A stretch of 64,000 bases of DNA from assembly GCA_007258455.2 (NCBI GenBank), contig VDFB02000002.1:911283-975282 (forward strand). The letters run 5' to 3'. The position numbers were made by a program, and so were the translations under genes. Below are positions 38,640 to 49,874 of this stretch, in pieces. Origin of the DNA: Sequoia sempervirens. Lineage: Eukaryota; Streptophyta; Pinopsida; Cupressales; Cupressaceae. Position 1 is the stretch's first letter. Every line of letters starts with the position of its first letter. A model generated the notes under the pieces. The model searched no databases, had not been told where the DNA came from, and saw only the letters and a program-made list of their open reading frames with translations.

Positions 38640-39677
38640 TGTCAGGGATGCTCTATGGATCCTTGAGTTTTAGTGTGATGTGTTTCTTGGTGATGTGTTT
38701 TATGTGTGTGAATATGTCAAGTGTGCGTGGAATCTGCGATTTTGTTATCCTTGAGTGATGAATTATGTTTTCTTGAATCTGTGAAGGTGTAAAATTTTAC
38801 CCTTTTTATTGAAATTGATGTGAGATTTGGTGTTGAATAATGGTTAAAGTGGAGTTCTTTGTGTGAAAATTATGAGTTTTAACGAAGATGTGATGTTTTG
38901 TAGATAATTATTCTATGATTTTTAGTAGAATATAGTATCTTGAGGTTAAGATGCAATTTGAATTATTGGTACTAATGTGCAATGTTCTATGGTAGCTTTT
39001 GAATTCTAGGAAGTTGGCTTCAGAAACATAGTGATGAAGGTAAAGAAATTATAATATGTAGGTATAGATACTTATAATTTCAAGTAGTAATTCATTTTGA
39101 TATAGTAGATGAATTAGGTTTATGGTGAGCATCCTTATGCGAATATTGCCTAACTAATAAGAAGAAAACTATTTACGAGTTACTAGAATTGTTTTAAATA
39201 TTATGTGTGGTTTGGTGGGAGGGACAGTGTGGTATCACTCACTTGCAAGTGCTCTACTATGCTGGGAGTTCCTCTCACAATGTATTGTGATATATATATA
39301 TATATGTATTGTGCACAACATTTGTTTGCATGCAGGATTGCAGGAACTAAGCCTCGATTCCACCTGCATTGTCAGGACAGGGCGAGCATCATAAACACCC
39401 AATGGGATTGACATGGAAAAATAGGAACTAACAAGAAAGTTTTCCCAACCTAGTTCGTCATCTGTCCTAGTGTTGTCAAATTGGTATGGTTGTAACCTTG
39501 TCACCTCTTTTGTTTTGGTATCATTTCTTTATTTTTCATGTGTTTAATTTTCATTGCTTACCTGGTGACATTTAATTGATGATTTAACTTCTGGTGTTGA
39601 TGTGCTTATGATCATGGATATTGTTGTGTTACCATGGTTATACTTGAGCTCGACTTCTCGGAGTAAGTCGAAGCCTT

Positions 39678-39688
39678 GGGGGGGAGGA
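39678..39688 (+). other. Polypurine tract
   Basis: GGGGGGGAGGA directly abuts the TG of the 3' LTR, as expected for the plus-strand primer. Confidence 0.95.
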
Positions 39689-42600
39689 TGTAGTGCCCCT
39701 TTGTTGTGACCTTTCCGGATTTTGTGTAAGTGTTTAATTGCGTTATTGTTGTTTTGTGTGTGATTAGTTTATGCAGTTAACATAATATTTGATGAAATTT
39801 GTACTCAATTAATTAAAATAGCATTGAGTAAATAAAACTAGAAATTAAGATGAAAATTAAATAAATTAGTTTTATAAAATATTAAGTAAAGGGTTATTAA
39901 TAAATAAATAAACTAATTGTTTTGTAAAAAGTATTCTTTAATGATATTCGATAATAATTAATAATTTATTAGTTGTTTAAAGATCATTATTATAATAAGG
40001 AATTTAAATAGATAGGAAGCTGAAGTATCTTAAACAAGAAAATCTGAAATGAAACTTCACCTTTTGAGCATTTGGAAGTCGAAAAAATTGGAGAATATGA
40101 AAAATAAATAATAGCTATATTTGGCTTTTGGAGATGAGGGGGTAGAGGGGAGAGATGACCTGTCTTGCGCAAGATGGTAGGAATAAGACCTGGCAATTTG
40201 ACGCATATATCTCCTTGGCTAAGATCGAAACAGGGGAAATCAAGCTCGATCCTGAAGGATGGAGAAAGGAGTTTAGAGTTGAGAGATGCATAAGAAAAAG
40301 AGAGAAGGCGGGGAAAAGATTGAGGGAGAGCTTCATTGACAGTCTGAAGAAACCTTTTGTACCAGGTGATTAGCTAGTTTGAGAGGAACGCTATAGCAGA
40401 TAACAAAACTTGAGGAAAGAGCAATCAGAGGCCCATTTCAAGCTGTTCTCTGCTTCTTATCAGGTTATCTAGACATTCATAGATGTGTTTTCTATTGTAT
40501 AATTTTTTTTAAGTATATTTCCTTTGAAAGCGACTAACTCCACAAAGTACGGTTTTGAATTCAACATTCACGGTTTGGTCTGTGGTCAATCTGAATGTCT
40601 CCAAGCATTTTTGTCTCTGTTATTCATCAATTAGTCATGCTCGTCCCTAAATACCTTGTCTATGAAACTTGGAAGGGTGTGTCATCTGCAAATAGGTGAA
40701 GATACGTTCTGGTATGAAAACCTGTTATTCCAAGTTTTAATCTAAAAATAGGTGTTGATATGATTAGGAATAGGTTTGCTTTATCCTCCTTGTCACTTCG
40801 TTTTGTCTCACAAAATTCTTCCATCAATTATCTTCAATGGATGCGCATACCTTGTTCCTTAGCTCTCATTTTGGCACGAGCATGAAGGGTAGCCATGCAC
40901 ACGTAATGTTCAACTATATATGTATTGCAATAAGGGCTACTATTGTGCAAGCTATGCACAACCCCATTCACTAAATTTGAGTGGTTGCATTCGCTTAGAA
41001 GATAGGAAAAGCTTACAATGGTTAGGTGCGTACCTAAGTGCGTCTTTCAATCAAATATTTTGAGAGCTTTCCATTGGTCGTGGTGAAGTTTATTTTCTAA
41101 TTTTCAAACTTAAGCGTGCCTCTAGAAACTCACCTGCAAATAGGGGTGTGTTTAGTTCAAAAAGGAAAAGTTGTACATTAATTCTCCTTCTCTTAAGTCG
41201 GGTACTTGCACTCTCATCTTTCTTTTTCCCTTAAGTCTTGTGGATAACATTTGAGATTTGATAATAATGCAAGTAGATGGCGATAATTCCAAATTCCAAA
41301 ATTCACTTTCTAATATACTTGGCAATCTGTCACCGTTACGCCATTTAGAGATGAGACATTATGCATAATTAATTAGTCGCTCTGAAACCATCGCCCCTTT
41401 CACAATTGTAAATTTTAGACTTACAAAGGGTAGTAAATTAAATAATCTCTCTGATTTCATTGTCAACCTATCTGAGCTATGGCATTCGAATACTCTTGTA
41501 AGTATAACCTTCAGTGGAATATTTATAATGTTTATTTGTTATGTTGAGCTAAGCTTCCATCAATGTTAAAATATGTGTATATATTTAGAGGTAGGGGTAA
41601 GGTGTATAAGGATTATTTGTGTCTATGACTGGTTTTGAAGACAAGTGAATTAAGGAATAGGGAAGCAATTTTGGAGTTAATAATTGTTAATGTATATACC
41701 TATGAATTTGTGGGACTAATAAAGTAAATAAGACTATATTTAGTTTCAAAATGGTTACTTAAATAAAGATAAACAAAGTTAAGTTTCCTTGACACTGAAA
41801 ATTGAATGAAGGTTATCTCCATTATTAAATGATTAGAAAATTGTCTAAGAAGATTAAGAGATTTAGGATATTATTATTATCACAATTATTATGGATTACT
41901 CTTTGCTAAATTGTAGGTGAATATTGTTATTGTATAACCTTTAGAGTAGAATGGTAATATTAGTGTGCAAGCTAAATAACTGGAAATTGTATTAAGATTG
42001 TCTCAAATATTATTATTCGAGAGAAATAATCCTTTAATTTAATTATGAGATTAATGATAAGGAATATTACTGATTATTGTATCTAATTTAAATGGAAAGG
42101 TAGGTTGAAAATATTAACTTGGGGTTTATTTTAATATAGTGGAAATTAAAATATGAAGTACATATTTACTTCTTCTTACATGTTCTCTTATTTGGTGTTC
42201 TAATTTTATAGTATTAATTTGGTGATATCTTTTAATTCCTTTATAATTCTTTTAGTTTATGAATTAAATAAACATTGTCTTAACATCCAACTCCTCTCAT
42301 CTTATAGAAGTATACCAGGAACAATGATTCTCTTATTTTCATATTCTTGAAATCATGCGTAAATTAGGAGCAATGATTCCAGGAGATGTTGGTCAACTAG
42401 GAAATATGTTCAAATAACTCCCTTAGCTGTTTTAAATTAACTCTTATTATGGTCATTGTTTATTTTCGGGTAATCTGATGCATCGTATTTGTGGTGTCCT
42501 CGTTGGAATCGCTTGGCTTCAGGAGTAATTTCATTCCATTGGGTTCATATCCGTTCATGAGTAATTTGACATCAAGGTAGCTACTAGAGAATTCAATTAT

Positions 42601-45186
42601 ATTAGAAATGACATCAAGATTAATGTTGTGGATGATGGTTTATAGCGAAAGATGAAATTAGTAATATTAAGTCAATTAGAAGAATTAATTTAAAAAATAT
42701 ATATATATAATGTCATTTTGAAGGTAGGTCTTTTTCTTAATAAACATATTCTCATCCCTCATAGGTTGATTATGTTTGGCTAATGGATACTCTTGGCAAA
42801 TGAGTAATGAAATCTTTCGTTTTATTTTTAAGACCTAGGAATCGTTATGTGAAATGAATATTTTTGTATAAACATTCATTCATGTAATTGTGTGACGTGA
42901 ATATTAGTGTGATTGTTTTATATTTATAAGTTTATGAAGTATATAGGGATATGTTGAAAATAAGAAAATTTCTTGGTTAGGATAGTTTTATTCTGGTAAT
43001 TAGGAGAATTAATAGTTGTAGAGTTGGCTATTTATTTTTGGATAAATGTAGGGTTTATGTAAATTAGATGATTTTCTAAATGATGACTACCTCCTTATTC
43101 TCTTCTTTGTAAGTTCTCTATAAGGATGCTTACTTGTTTTCACGAATGATTTGATGGTTTGAGCCAGTTGATTATGTATTTTATTTTATTTTATTTGAGT
43201 TTTGTTCTTGCGGATGGAAAGAAAGTGTTTGTTTGTTCCCATGTTTAATGATTGTTATGATGAATTTATTTCAATGTATCTCTTGAGTTGTTTGGTTTTC
43301 ATAGGTGATTTTATTCATTGAGTTCACATTTGATTAATGAATGAGTTTGATGGATCCTTATTATTTTGGTCGCCCACTTGAGTCCTTTTTGGTTGAGGAG
43401 TTTTCCATATGTTAAGTTTTTTGTTGGGACTATATTGCTTCATTTTAACCTCATTTGTGGGTTGTTGTTCTTTTGGCTTCTAGAGGCTTGAGATGATTGA
43501 TAGTTTATGTTCTCTCTTTATGTGGCAAGTGTTTTGGTATCATGATTTTTAAAGGGTTGTACAGGAATTGATGAGACTTTGATTATGTATTTATAGCGAG
43601 ATGGGTAATGCCTCACATGTTTCTCTGTTGTGATCTAATGTTGTTGTTATGTTGTACAACCCTTGGATTGTGGTTTTTATGTTTTGAGTGTCTAGAGAGA
43701 GAGTGGCTCTAAGTGGGTGGTCGGTGCACAAAGGGGTGCCAGGATAGCCCTCGTTAGAGTGAATTTAATAAGTGATAATTTAAATAATTAACTAAGGGGT
43801 GGGTAGTAACACACTAAAAAGATAATTGTTGCCTCATCCACCTTTTAGTGCTATCACAAGCTAAAGGGGATTGAGAAGGCCGTGGTTGGCAAGATCGTTG
43901 CCTTGTCTTCACGAAAGGTTAATGGTTCTACATGAGCAACCCTATGGGGCGGTTCCTTGAGATAGGTAGCCTAGATAACCATAGATGGAGGCGGTTCCTA
44001 GCACTTGGTTTCCTAGATAATCCATCAATAGATGGAGGCGGTACCTTGTGATAGGTAGCCTGGAGAATCCATGTTAAGCCATGCGATGACACTCTCCTCT
44101 AACACTCCTTCTTATGTTGCTTCTTTGGAAATCCTCTGGAAGTGGTTCTTTGTCTTGAATTGATGAAACATAGTTGTATGAAATGGTTTATGGTTTTATC
44201 TATGGTGTGTTCTATGGTCTTGTATAAATCTTGTTGATGTTTGGGTTTTGACCTTGTACTCTTATGGTACTGTGTTATGATGTTATTGTATTGTTTAATT
44301 GCAATTTGGAATTGTATTATGTTTATTAATTTAGTTTGTTGTGGAAGTGTTTCATGATCATCCTTTGGTTACTTATTTACTGGTCATTGCTTTGACTTAT
44401 GTGATGAGATTTATGATTTTAAGTTATTATGTTGACTCTTGGATGTTGTTGATTATGTCATTGTAATCCTTGAGGTTTATGGTACTTTTGTATGACGTTG
44501 AGTCTTGCGGTTCCCTATTTGGATGTTCTTGGTTGAGGTCTCTTTCTTGTTAGCTCCTAGCATGGGGGGTGGGTCTTCGGACTCACATGGTTGGGTGGAA
44601 CGTGCTAAGCACCCCATTGGGTCCCCAGTTGAGGATCGAGAGGTGCAGATTGGTGCTGTTGCGACGACTCCAGAGTTGTATTTGTCTTGGAGCCAGTTAT
44701 GATACTTTGTATTCATCTATTTATTTGTGCATCATGTTATCTTGTGTGTGGTTTCCATTTATGTTTGGAAACACTTTTGTATCATTGTACTTCTTGAACA
44801 TTGTATTGTAATGTGACGTTAAACCTTATGTGATTAATGTCCATGGCGGTTGTTTATTCAATGTGTTAAGTTAATCATGCATATGTTTTATTAATGTATG
44901 CAAATGGTTCTATTCAATGATTTATCATGTATGTGTTATATTGTTAATGTTTAATTTGTTATGGATTCTATTTTTGGATTTTATTCTTTATTGTCATTGT
45001 GTGGATCGAAGTCACGTAATGACTCTTCGTGTACCCCAAGGGATGTATGTGTTAGTAAATCTACTTAATGAAATTCATGTCATGACTTAGTGTGTATTAC
45101 ATGTATGTTATGTTATTTTAAAAACAAAAATTGTGCAGTAATTATTGTTTAATTTTCCTTTGGGGTTCACACAACGGGGCGTTACA
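39689..45186 (+). repeat. 3' LTR (5,498 bp)
   Basis: Collinear with the 5' LTR along its whole length, with scattered substitutions, mostly C/T and G/A, many at former CG sites (for example GGTCGACG against GGTCGGTG). The internal AT microsatellite is short here (about 42,697-42,709). The LRR-like frame is broken at 41,366. The frames at 40,155-40,373 and 44,505-44,702 match those of the 5' LTR. The ~45-bp internal repeat lies at about 43,955-44,080. Confidence 0.95.
41258..41569 (+). pseudogene. LRR-like fragment, 3' LTR copy, broken
   Basis: Homologous to 34,464-34,775 and in the same position in the LTR. A TAA at 41,366-41,368 replaces a Glu codon of the other copy. Several other residues differ, so the protein reading is not being maintained. 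Confidence 0.45.
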
Positions 45187-45191
45187 GGAAT
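45187..45191 (+). repeat. LTR element target-site duplication, right (GGAAT)
   Basis: Matches 32,893-32,897. Helitron coding sequence resumes directly to its right. Confidence 0.92.
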
Positions 45192-47620
45192 CACTTTGTT
45201 TTGGGGGGATGGTCTTGAAAAGCGGGTAAACAATGATGATTGCAGGTTGTGGGTGAGCATGCCAGGCTATACCTTCGCAATTTTTATATATATGTATAGA
45301 GCTGTGCAGAATGAATAAGGGATATCTTCTCCATTTTAGGTGGTCTTTGCATGTAGGAATGAGTATAAGCACTGGAAAGATCATCACCATTTTGAGCTAT
45401 TTTCAACCAATGGAACATCTTCCTGCTAACATTCAAAGACAAGAAATGTCGACTTGAGATGACAAGGAGCAACTTTTGTAGCATATGGCATGTTTCTTGT
45501 GCACAAATGTCATGATCAACAACCAAATTCATCATGAATTTTTGATATGCAAGCAATAATTTATCCCCTAATGAATTTGTATTTGCAAGCCTTTGCCAGA
45601 TATCATTGCAGCTTCCAGACATTTTCTCAGACTTTGATGCATATTTGGAAATGTAGTTCAGGACAATTTATCTAGACAATACTAGCTAGCAATCAACATT
45701 TGCTCAACATAAATTGCAAGCATCTCAAGGTTGTGGATATTAACATGCTCATCATTTCTTGCTGGTTTGTATGATTTGTTTAACTCACTTAGCACTATTA
45801 ATTGTCAATGTTGAAGATGGTTGTGTATTCCATGGATATTTGTAGTGACAGTGTAATTGTTGGGATTTTTTCCTTAGGAAAGTGTATTGAGTGCACTTGG
45901 TATTCCTTTGAACCATCTTTAACAACTGTTCATAGTCCACCATTGGATCCATAGAAGAAACTTGTGTAGTATTAAGTAGGCATGGGTCATCCAAGGCTGA
46001 GTGGTGGATCATTGATATTAGTTGCTTTGGGGCACGAGGGTTCCATGTTGAAACATAGTGATCAAATAATTTTTTTTCTTGTTGAAGCTCATGTGGGTTG
46101 GACCTATCAACCATGTCGATATTTGGGGCATCTGGAAGACACAAGAAACCATGTATATGTGTTGACCCTCGATGTTTCCACTCATACCTATACCAATAGT
46201 TCTTTGTGTGGAAAAGTCCCTCAATAACCTCTTCATGGAAAATAGTGAATCACAGGTGCATGTACAAGGCTATTATGTGTAGGTTTTGCACAATGTTGTA
46301 TATGAAGTGTCTTTAGGAGTATGGCACATCAAAGTGGGTATGAGGTTCAATCACCCTATGCAGATCAGGCCATTTTTCATCTGTAGAGCTCAAAGTGAAG
46401 AAAAGAGTTAGTGTACCAAGTTGGTGGATCATTGTTGCAAGCTCTTGTTAGCTCTTGGCCCAATATGAGTGGGTTCCTCATAAGGATGCACCAAAGTGTA
46501 CAAGATGGTTTGTTGTTTTGGTGTTTGGTGTGTCCTGAAGCAAATGTTGCAAAGAAAGAACTGACTATGGGATTCTTTCCTCCAAGTTTTTTTCCATAAA
46601 AATTGATGTTGATTGTTGGCTTCAATGTCTCATTATTAAATTATAAATATAATATCAAAATTTGGCATGCCCCTCAAATATATTATCATAGTATCTCATC
46701 AAGTGCAAGGAATATTCATGTAAGTGAAGTTGTATAGTTCTCGATTGTAGTGGCATTGCCATGAAAGTCTGGAACAACATTGGAAAAGCCATAGTTAATA
46801 ACCCTTCTATATTATATTCATTAATAGGGCTAGAATCTATTTTAGGCCAAGGAAAGGTATTTTGAGTAGTGTCTTTAATTTGTAAGGCATCTCTAATTTC
46901 CTACAATTCTCGAGGAGGGTTGGGAATCAAGGAAATAAATGATGACAAGTCTTGAAGGTCAGCTTCCTCATCAACAACATTTTCTACAATTGCCATTGGT
47001 TCATTTGGGTCATGCCTCTATTCTTCCATTATGTGCAAGAGATTAGAGATGTTAGTACTTGTAGGAGGTAAAAAATTTAAAGCATCAAAATCTATTGCAA
47101 CATCACTATAGTACAGGTCATCCTCAATTTTATCAATTAATGCAGCTATGACATTATGTTTGTCAACATAGCAATCATAGTTTGTCCCTTGCATACTAAT
47201 TCTTCACACAATGACAACTTCAATATCATGTAGTTGTCATGGAAACAAAGCTACAATACTAGTGATGTCTTGTGGGAAGCTTATAGTATGGCCACTATAT
47301 TTGTATTGACCTCCTCTAGCATGGGTTACTTGTAAAACAAGAGCAAATTTGGCTATAAGCATTTCTTGAACTTGAGTAAGCTTTGCAAGGATGGCTGGTT
47401 GTGGCCCTAGATCCATTTTGTTTTCCAAGCTATATCTATGGACACCCTTTTCAGAAGCACAACGGAAATAGACAATGCCAATGTTGGATGTTTGGAATCT
47501 CATGCCAGCATAGCTCTCATTTCAAGTAGAATAAATTTTCAAGTCTGAAAAAGCATCAATGCACCGGTGGAAGGATTGCATTGCTATGCAGAAAGGTTTA
47601 CCAAACATGTTACCTGAGGG
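45192..47620 (-). pseudogene. Helitron N-terminal and Rep (HUH) part (degenerate)
   Basis: Read right to left: an N-terminal DUF6570-like block (LTQVQEMLIA, RGGQYKYSGHTISFPQDI; 47,503-47,237); then a helitron-like N domain (INEYNIEGLLTMAFPMLF, LHEYSLHLMRYYDN, YYIYNLIMRH; about 46,850-46,630); then FFTLSSTDEKWPDLHRVI near 46,370. The Rep core follows: YRYEWKHRGSTHIHGF with the metal-binding HIH at 46,151-46,159, and the tyrosine pair in NYISKYASK (45,641-45,655). Next comes DICAQETCHML...SSRHFLSLNVS near 45,500-45,430, the start of the linker to the helicase. These match Helitron replicases in order and spacing. Several stops and at least one frame change break the reading. HUH Rep nicks and joins single strands in rolling-circle transposition. 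Confidence 0.9.
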
Positions 47621-48353
47621 TGGGGTTTCTAAAGATGTGGCTAGAAATGGGTCAGTCGGTTACTGTGGGAGCAGTTTCATAACGATGGGTGTAGTTCAAT
47701 GGTGAAGGGGTGAAAGTTGAGGGGGAGAAATAGTGATCAAATATTACTAGCAAGCTTGCTTGCAATGGCGGTGTGCCTAGCTAGGCATGGGCCGGCAAGC
47801 CAGCTGGGTCTATGGTGCTTCTCTTTTGCAAGTACTTGGCTCGGTGATCTGCATAAATCTAGTCTTTGTGGCGTGCATAATAAAGCTAGTTTCTTTCACA
47901 CTTTTTTTCCTTTCTACAATCTATACTTTATGTGGCATTGAAACCTGAAGAAGGTTGTGATTCCTACAACAATAATATTAACAACACAATAAAATGGCTG
48001 CAAACACCAAGTTAAAGGGAAATGGCATAACTATAATGGTCAACCTAATTGGATATGCAACAAAGTAGCTAAAGGCACAATAGGACCAATATGTATACAT
48101 AATTGTATGTATTCATATGGATTGTATTTAAAAGTGCTTTCAAACTCCAAATAAAAAAACAAGAATGCAAGCACTCAATCTCATTGACCTAGTGGCTAAC
48201 TGAAAAGGAAATGTATCGATTTCATTACTAAATTTGCATATAGACAGGAATTAATAGCAACACCATGCATTGAAAATACCTCTTTTCAGGAGAGCATTAT
48301 TAGTGTTAAACCATGTCACATATAATAGTAATTTGTAAAGTATAATATGATAA
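47621..48353. other. Non-coding stretch right of the Helitron coding part
   Basis: This should include the Helitron 5' terminus, which normally starts with TC and has no inverted repeat. I could not locate it. The frame at 47,717-47,941 has no recognisable domain. Confidence 0.4.
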
Positions 48354-48627
48354 ATAGTTTAATACTTAAATAATCTTCTAAAAAAGAAGTCTCTTCAATG
48401 GTATTAGGTCAATTATCTCCACAAATTTCTTCCATGTGACCAAACATGAAATGAATGTTGCTCATTATTGTAAATATACCACCTTGATACATAGTTTAAT
48501 ACTTAAATACTCTTCTGAAAAAGAAGTCTCCTCAATGGTATTAGGTCAAGTATCTCCACAAATTTCTGCCATGTGATCAAACATGAAATGAATGTTGCTC
48601 ATTATTGCAAATACACCACCTTCCATT
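48354..48627. repeat. 137-bp tandem duplication
   Basis: Copies at 48,354-48,490 and 48,491-48,627, each starting ATAGTTTAATACTTAAATA, differ at only about ten positions by eye. Confidence 0.93.
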
Positions 48628-49029
48628 CTAATGGTTACTTTTAAAGCCTACAAGGAATAATAACCAAGGCATGAGTATTGACATTATGCATTACATGAAC
48701 ATATGCAAATTTTTTGCTTGTAGATACAAAACCATGGTGCAAGGGAGGGAGAATATAGAAAATAAAAAATCTGCATGCAGACAAATTTTTTTCGCTACAG
48801 TCACTTATTGATATTAACCAAGATAAACATATATGGAAATGTGTCTACAAATGTATATATGCATATGTAATCTATGTTCAATACAGAGTGTCATGAATGG
48901 AAAGTACGATGCACACTATTTAAGGAAGACTATAGTGTTGCTGCAGCCTATCGTTCTGCATTGTCCCTTCCTTCATGACACTCTCCATCCAAAATAAGTT
49001 CATATTTTTTATTGGAAATGCATATATAT
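48628..49029. other. Non-coding stretch
   Basis: No coding or element signal recognised. Confidence 0.4.
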
Positions 49030-49206
49030 GGTTAAGTGCAGGATCATCATGGAAAAAATAGACCCTTAAGCGGCGAAAATTTTAGAAAAATCAGAGTTAG
49101 GCAACTTGACGTAAAAATTTGAATAAGTTATCTATATTATTTCAAAAATATGTAAGAATAGAATTTGTAGCAAATTTAATCTAGTTTCTAAACTACTAGG
49201 TTTACT

Positions 49207-49290
<84 letters not shown>

Positions 49291-49874
49291 TGAAAATTTG
49301 AAATTTCAATGTAGTAGTACTTAAATTTCAAGGAAAAAATAAGTAGGTGTCTGTTTGAGCACCCTAACCACAATACAATTATAATTTTTTTTTTATAATA
49401 TATTAGATATAAGTAGAGGACTCATGTCTCGATGTGATGCATATTTTTTTGTAATTTTTTTCCAAGTAAATAATTAATTATGAATTTTTTATTACAACTT
49501 TTAAAAAATATAAAAACTCGTATGTCTGACCACCTTAACTTGGTCAAAACTTCATGAAATTCAATTTTTCTTTTATAATCCTATAGTATGTGACACATGT
49601 TTCAGATTCAAACAATGTGATATCGTTTGAAATCTATAGATGTTTTTCAATTAGCCTATCAATCAGGACTTTAGTCATAATTCAAATAGAAAATGAATAA
49701 TAATTATTTATTAAATTCAAAGTAAATCATAATTATATTGGTGGAAAGCTGAGAATCTCCTTTAAAAACCCTTTTCGTTTCATCAATTTTGGGTAAAAAA
49801 AGTCGTTAGCCACATACCCTACACATACCCATCATATCACCACTTTTTGGCCCATCATGATCCTACACATACCC
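49030..49874 (+). mobile_element. Short DNA-transposon-like element, copy 1
   Basis: About 845 bp ending in imperfect inverted repeats: GGTTAAGTGCAGGATCATCA on the left, and on the right the complement of GGGTATGTGTAGGATCATGA. A reverse-complement copy lies at 53,917-54,715. It has no coding capacity, so it would be MITE-like. An AT microsatellite (49,210-49,287) has expanded inside it. The target duplication is unclear for this copy. Confidence 0.65.
49210..49287. repeat. (AT)n microsatellite
   Basis: About 39 uninterrupted AT repeats inside the MITE-like copy. The homologous place in the inverted copy (about 54,520) has only ordinary AT-rich sequence. Confidence 0.97.

Larger units (their letters stand above)
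38426..39688 (+). other. LTR element interior (1,263 bp, no coding capacity seen)
   Basis: It lies between the primer-binding site and the polypurine tract. The longest frames (38,561-38,758; 39,203-39,411 and overlapping) show no retroviral motif. The first 200 bases include a strong hairpin. It presumably keeps only cis signals needed for priming, packaging and second-strand synthesis. Confidence 0.85.
32898..45186 (+). mobile_element. Non-autonomous LTR retroelement with giant LTRs
   Basis: Structure: LTR 32,898-38,425 (5,528 bp), primer-binding site, 1,263-bp interior, polypurine tract, LTR 39,689-45,186 (5,498 bp). Both LTRs start TGTAG and end TTACA, and a 5-bp GGAAT duplication flanks the whole. 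The interior shows no gag, protease, RT, RNase H or integrase, so it must be mobilised in trans. Large coding-deficient plant elements are known as LARDs, but those have interiors of several kb. LTRs that are over four times longer than the interior are unusual. Over a 420-bp sample (36,481-36,900 against 43,240-43,660) I counted about 14 differences, roughly 3%, mostly transitions. The insertion is therefore younger than the Helitron it disrupts. Confidence 0.95.
31127..47620 (-). mobile_element. Decayed Helitron, split by a nested LTR element
   Basis: On the minus strand, N-terminal and Rep parts lie at 47.6-45.2 kb and the PIF1-type helicase part at 32.9-31.1 kb. The interruption is exactly the LTR element with its GGAAT duplication (32,893-45,191). 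Removing that insertion joins the two halves in the right order and orientation. The stated ends are the limits of recognisable coding sequence; the true termini were not found. Multiple stops and frameshifts show that the element is no longer autonomous. Confidence 0.85.

Noticed and set aside
38426..39688. A gag or protease remnant in the LTR element interior
   Set aside because: I looked for zinc-knuckle, aspartic protease, RT and integrase motifs in the open frames and found none.
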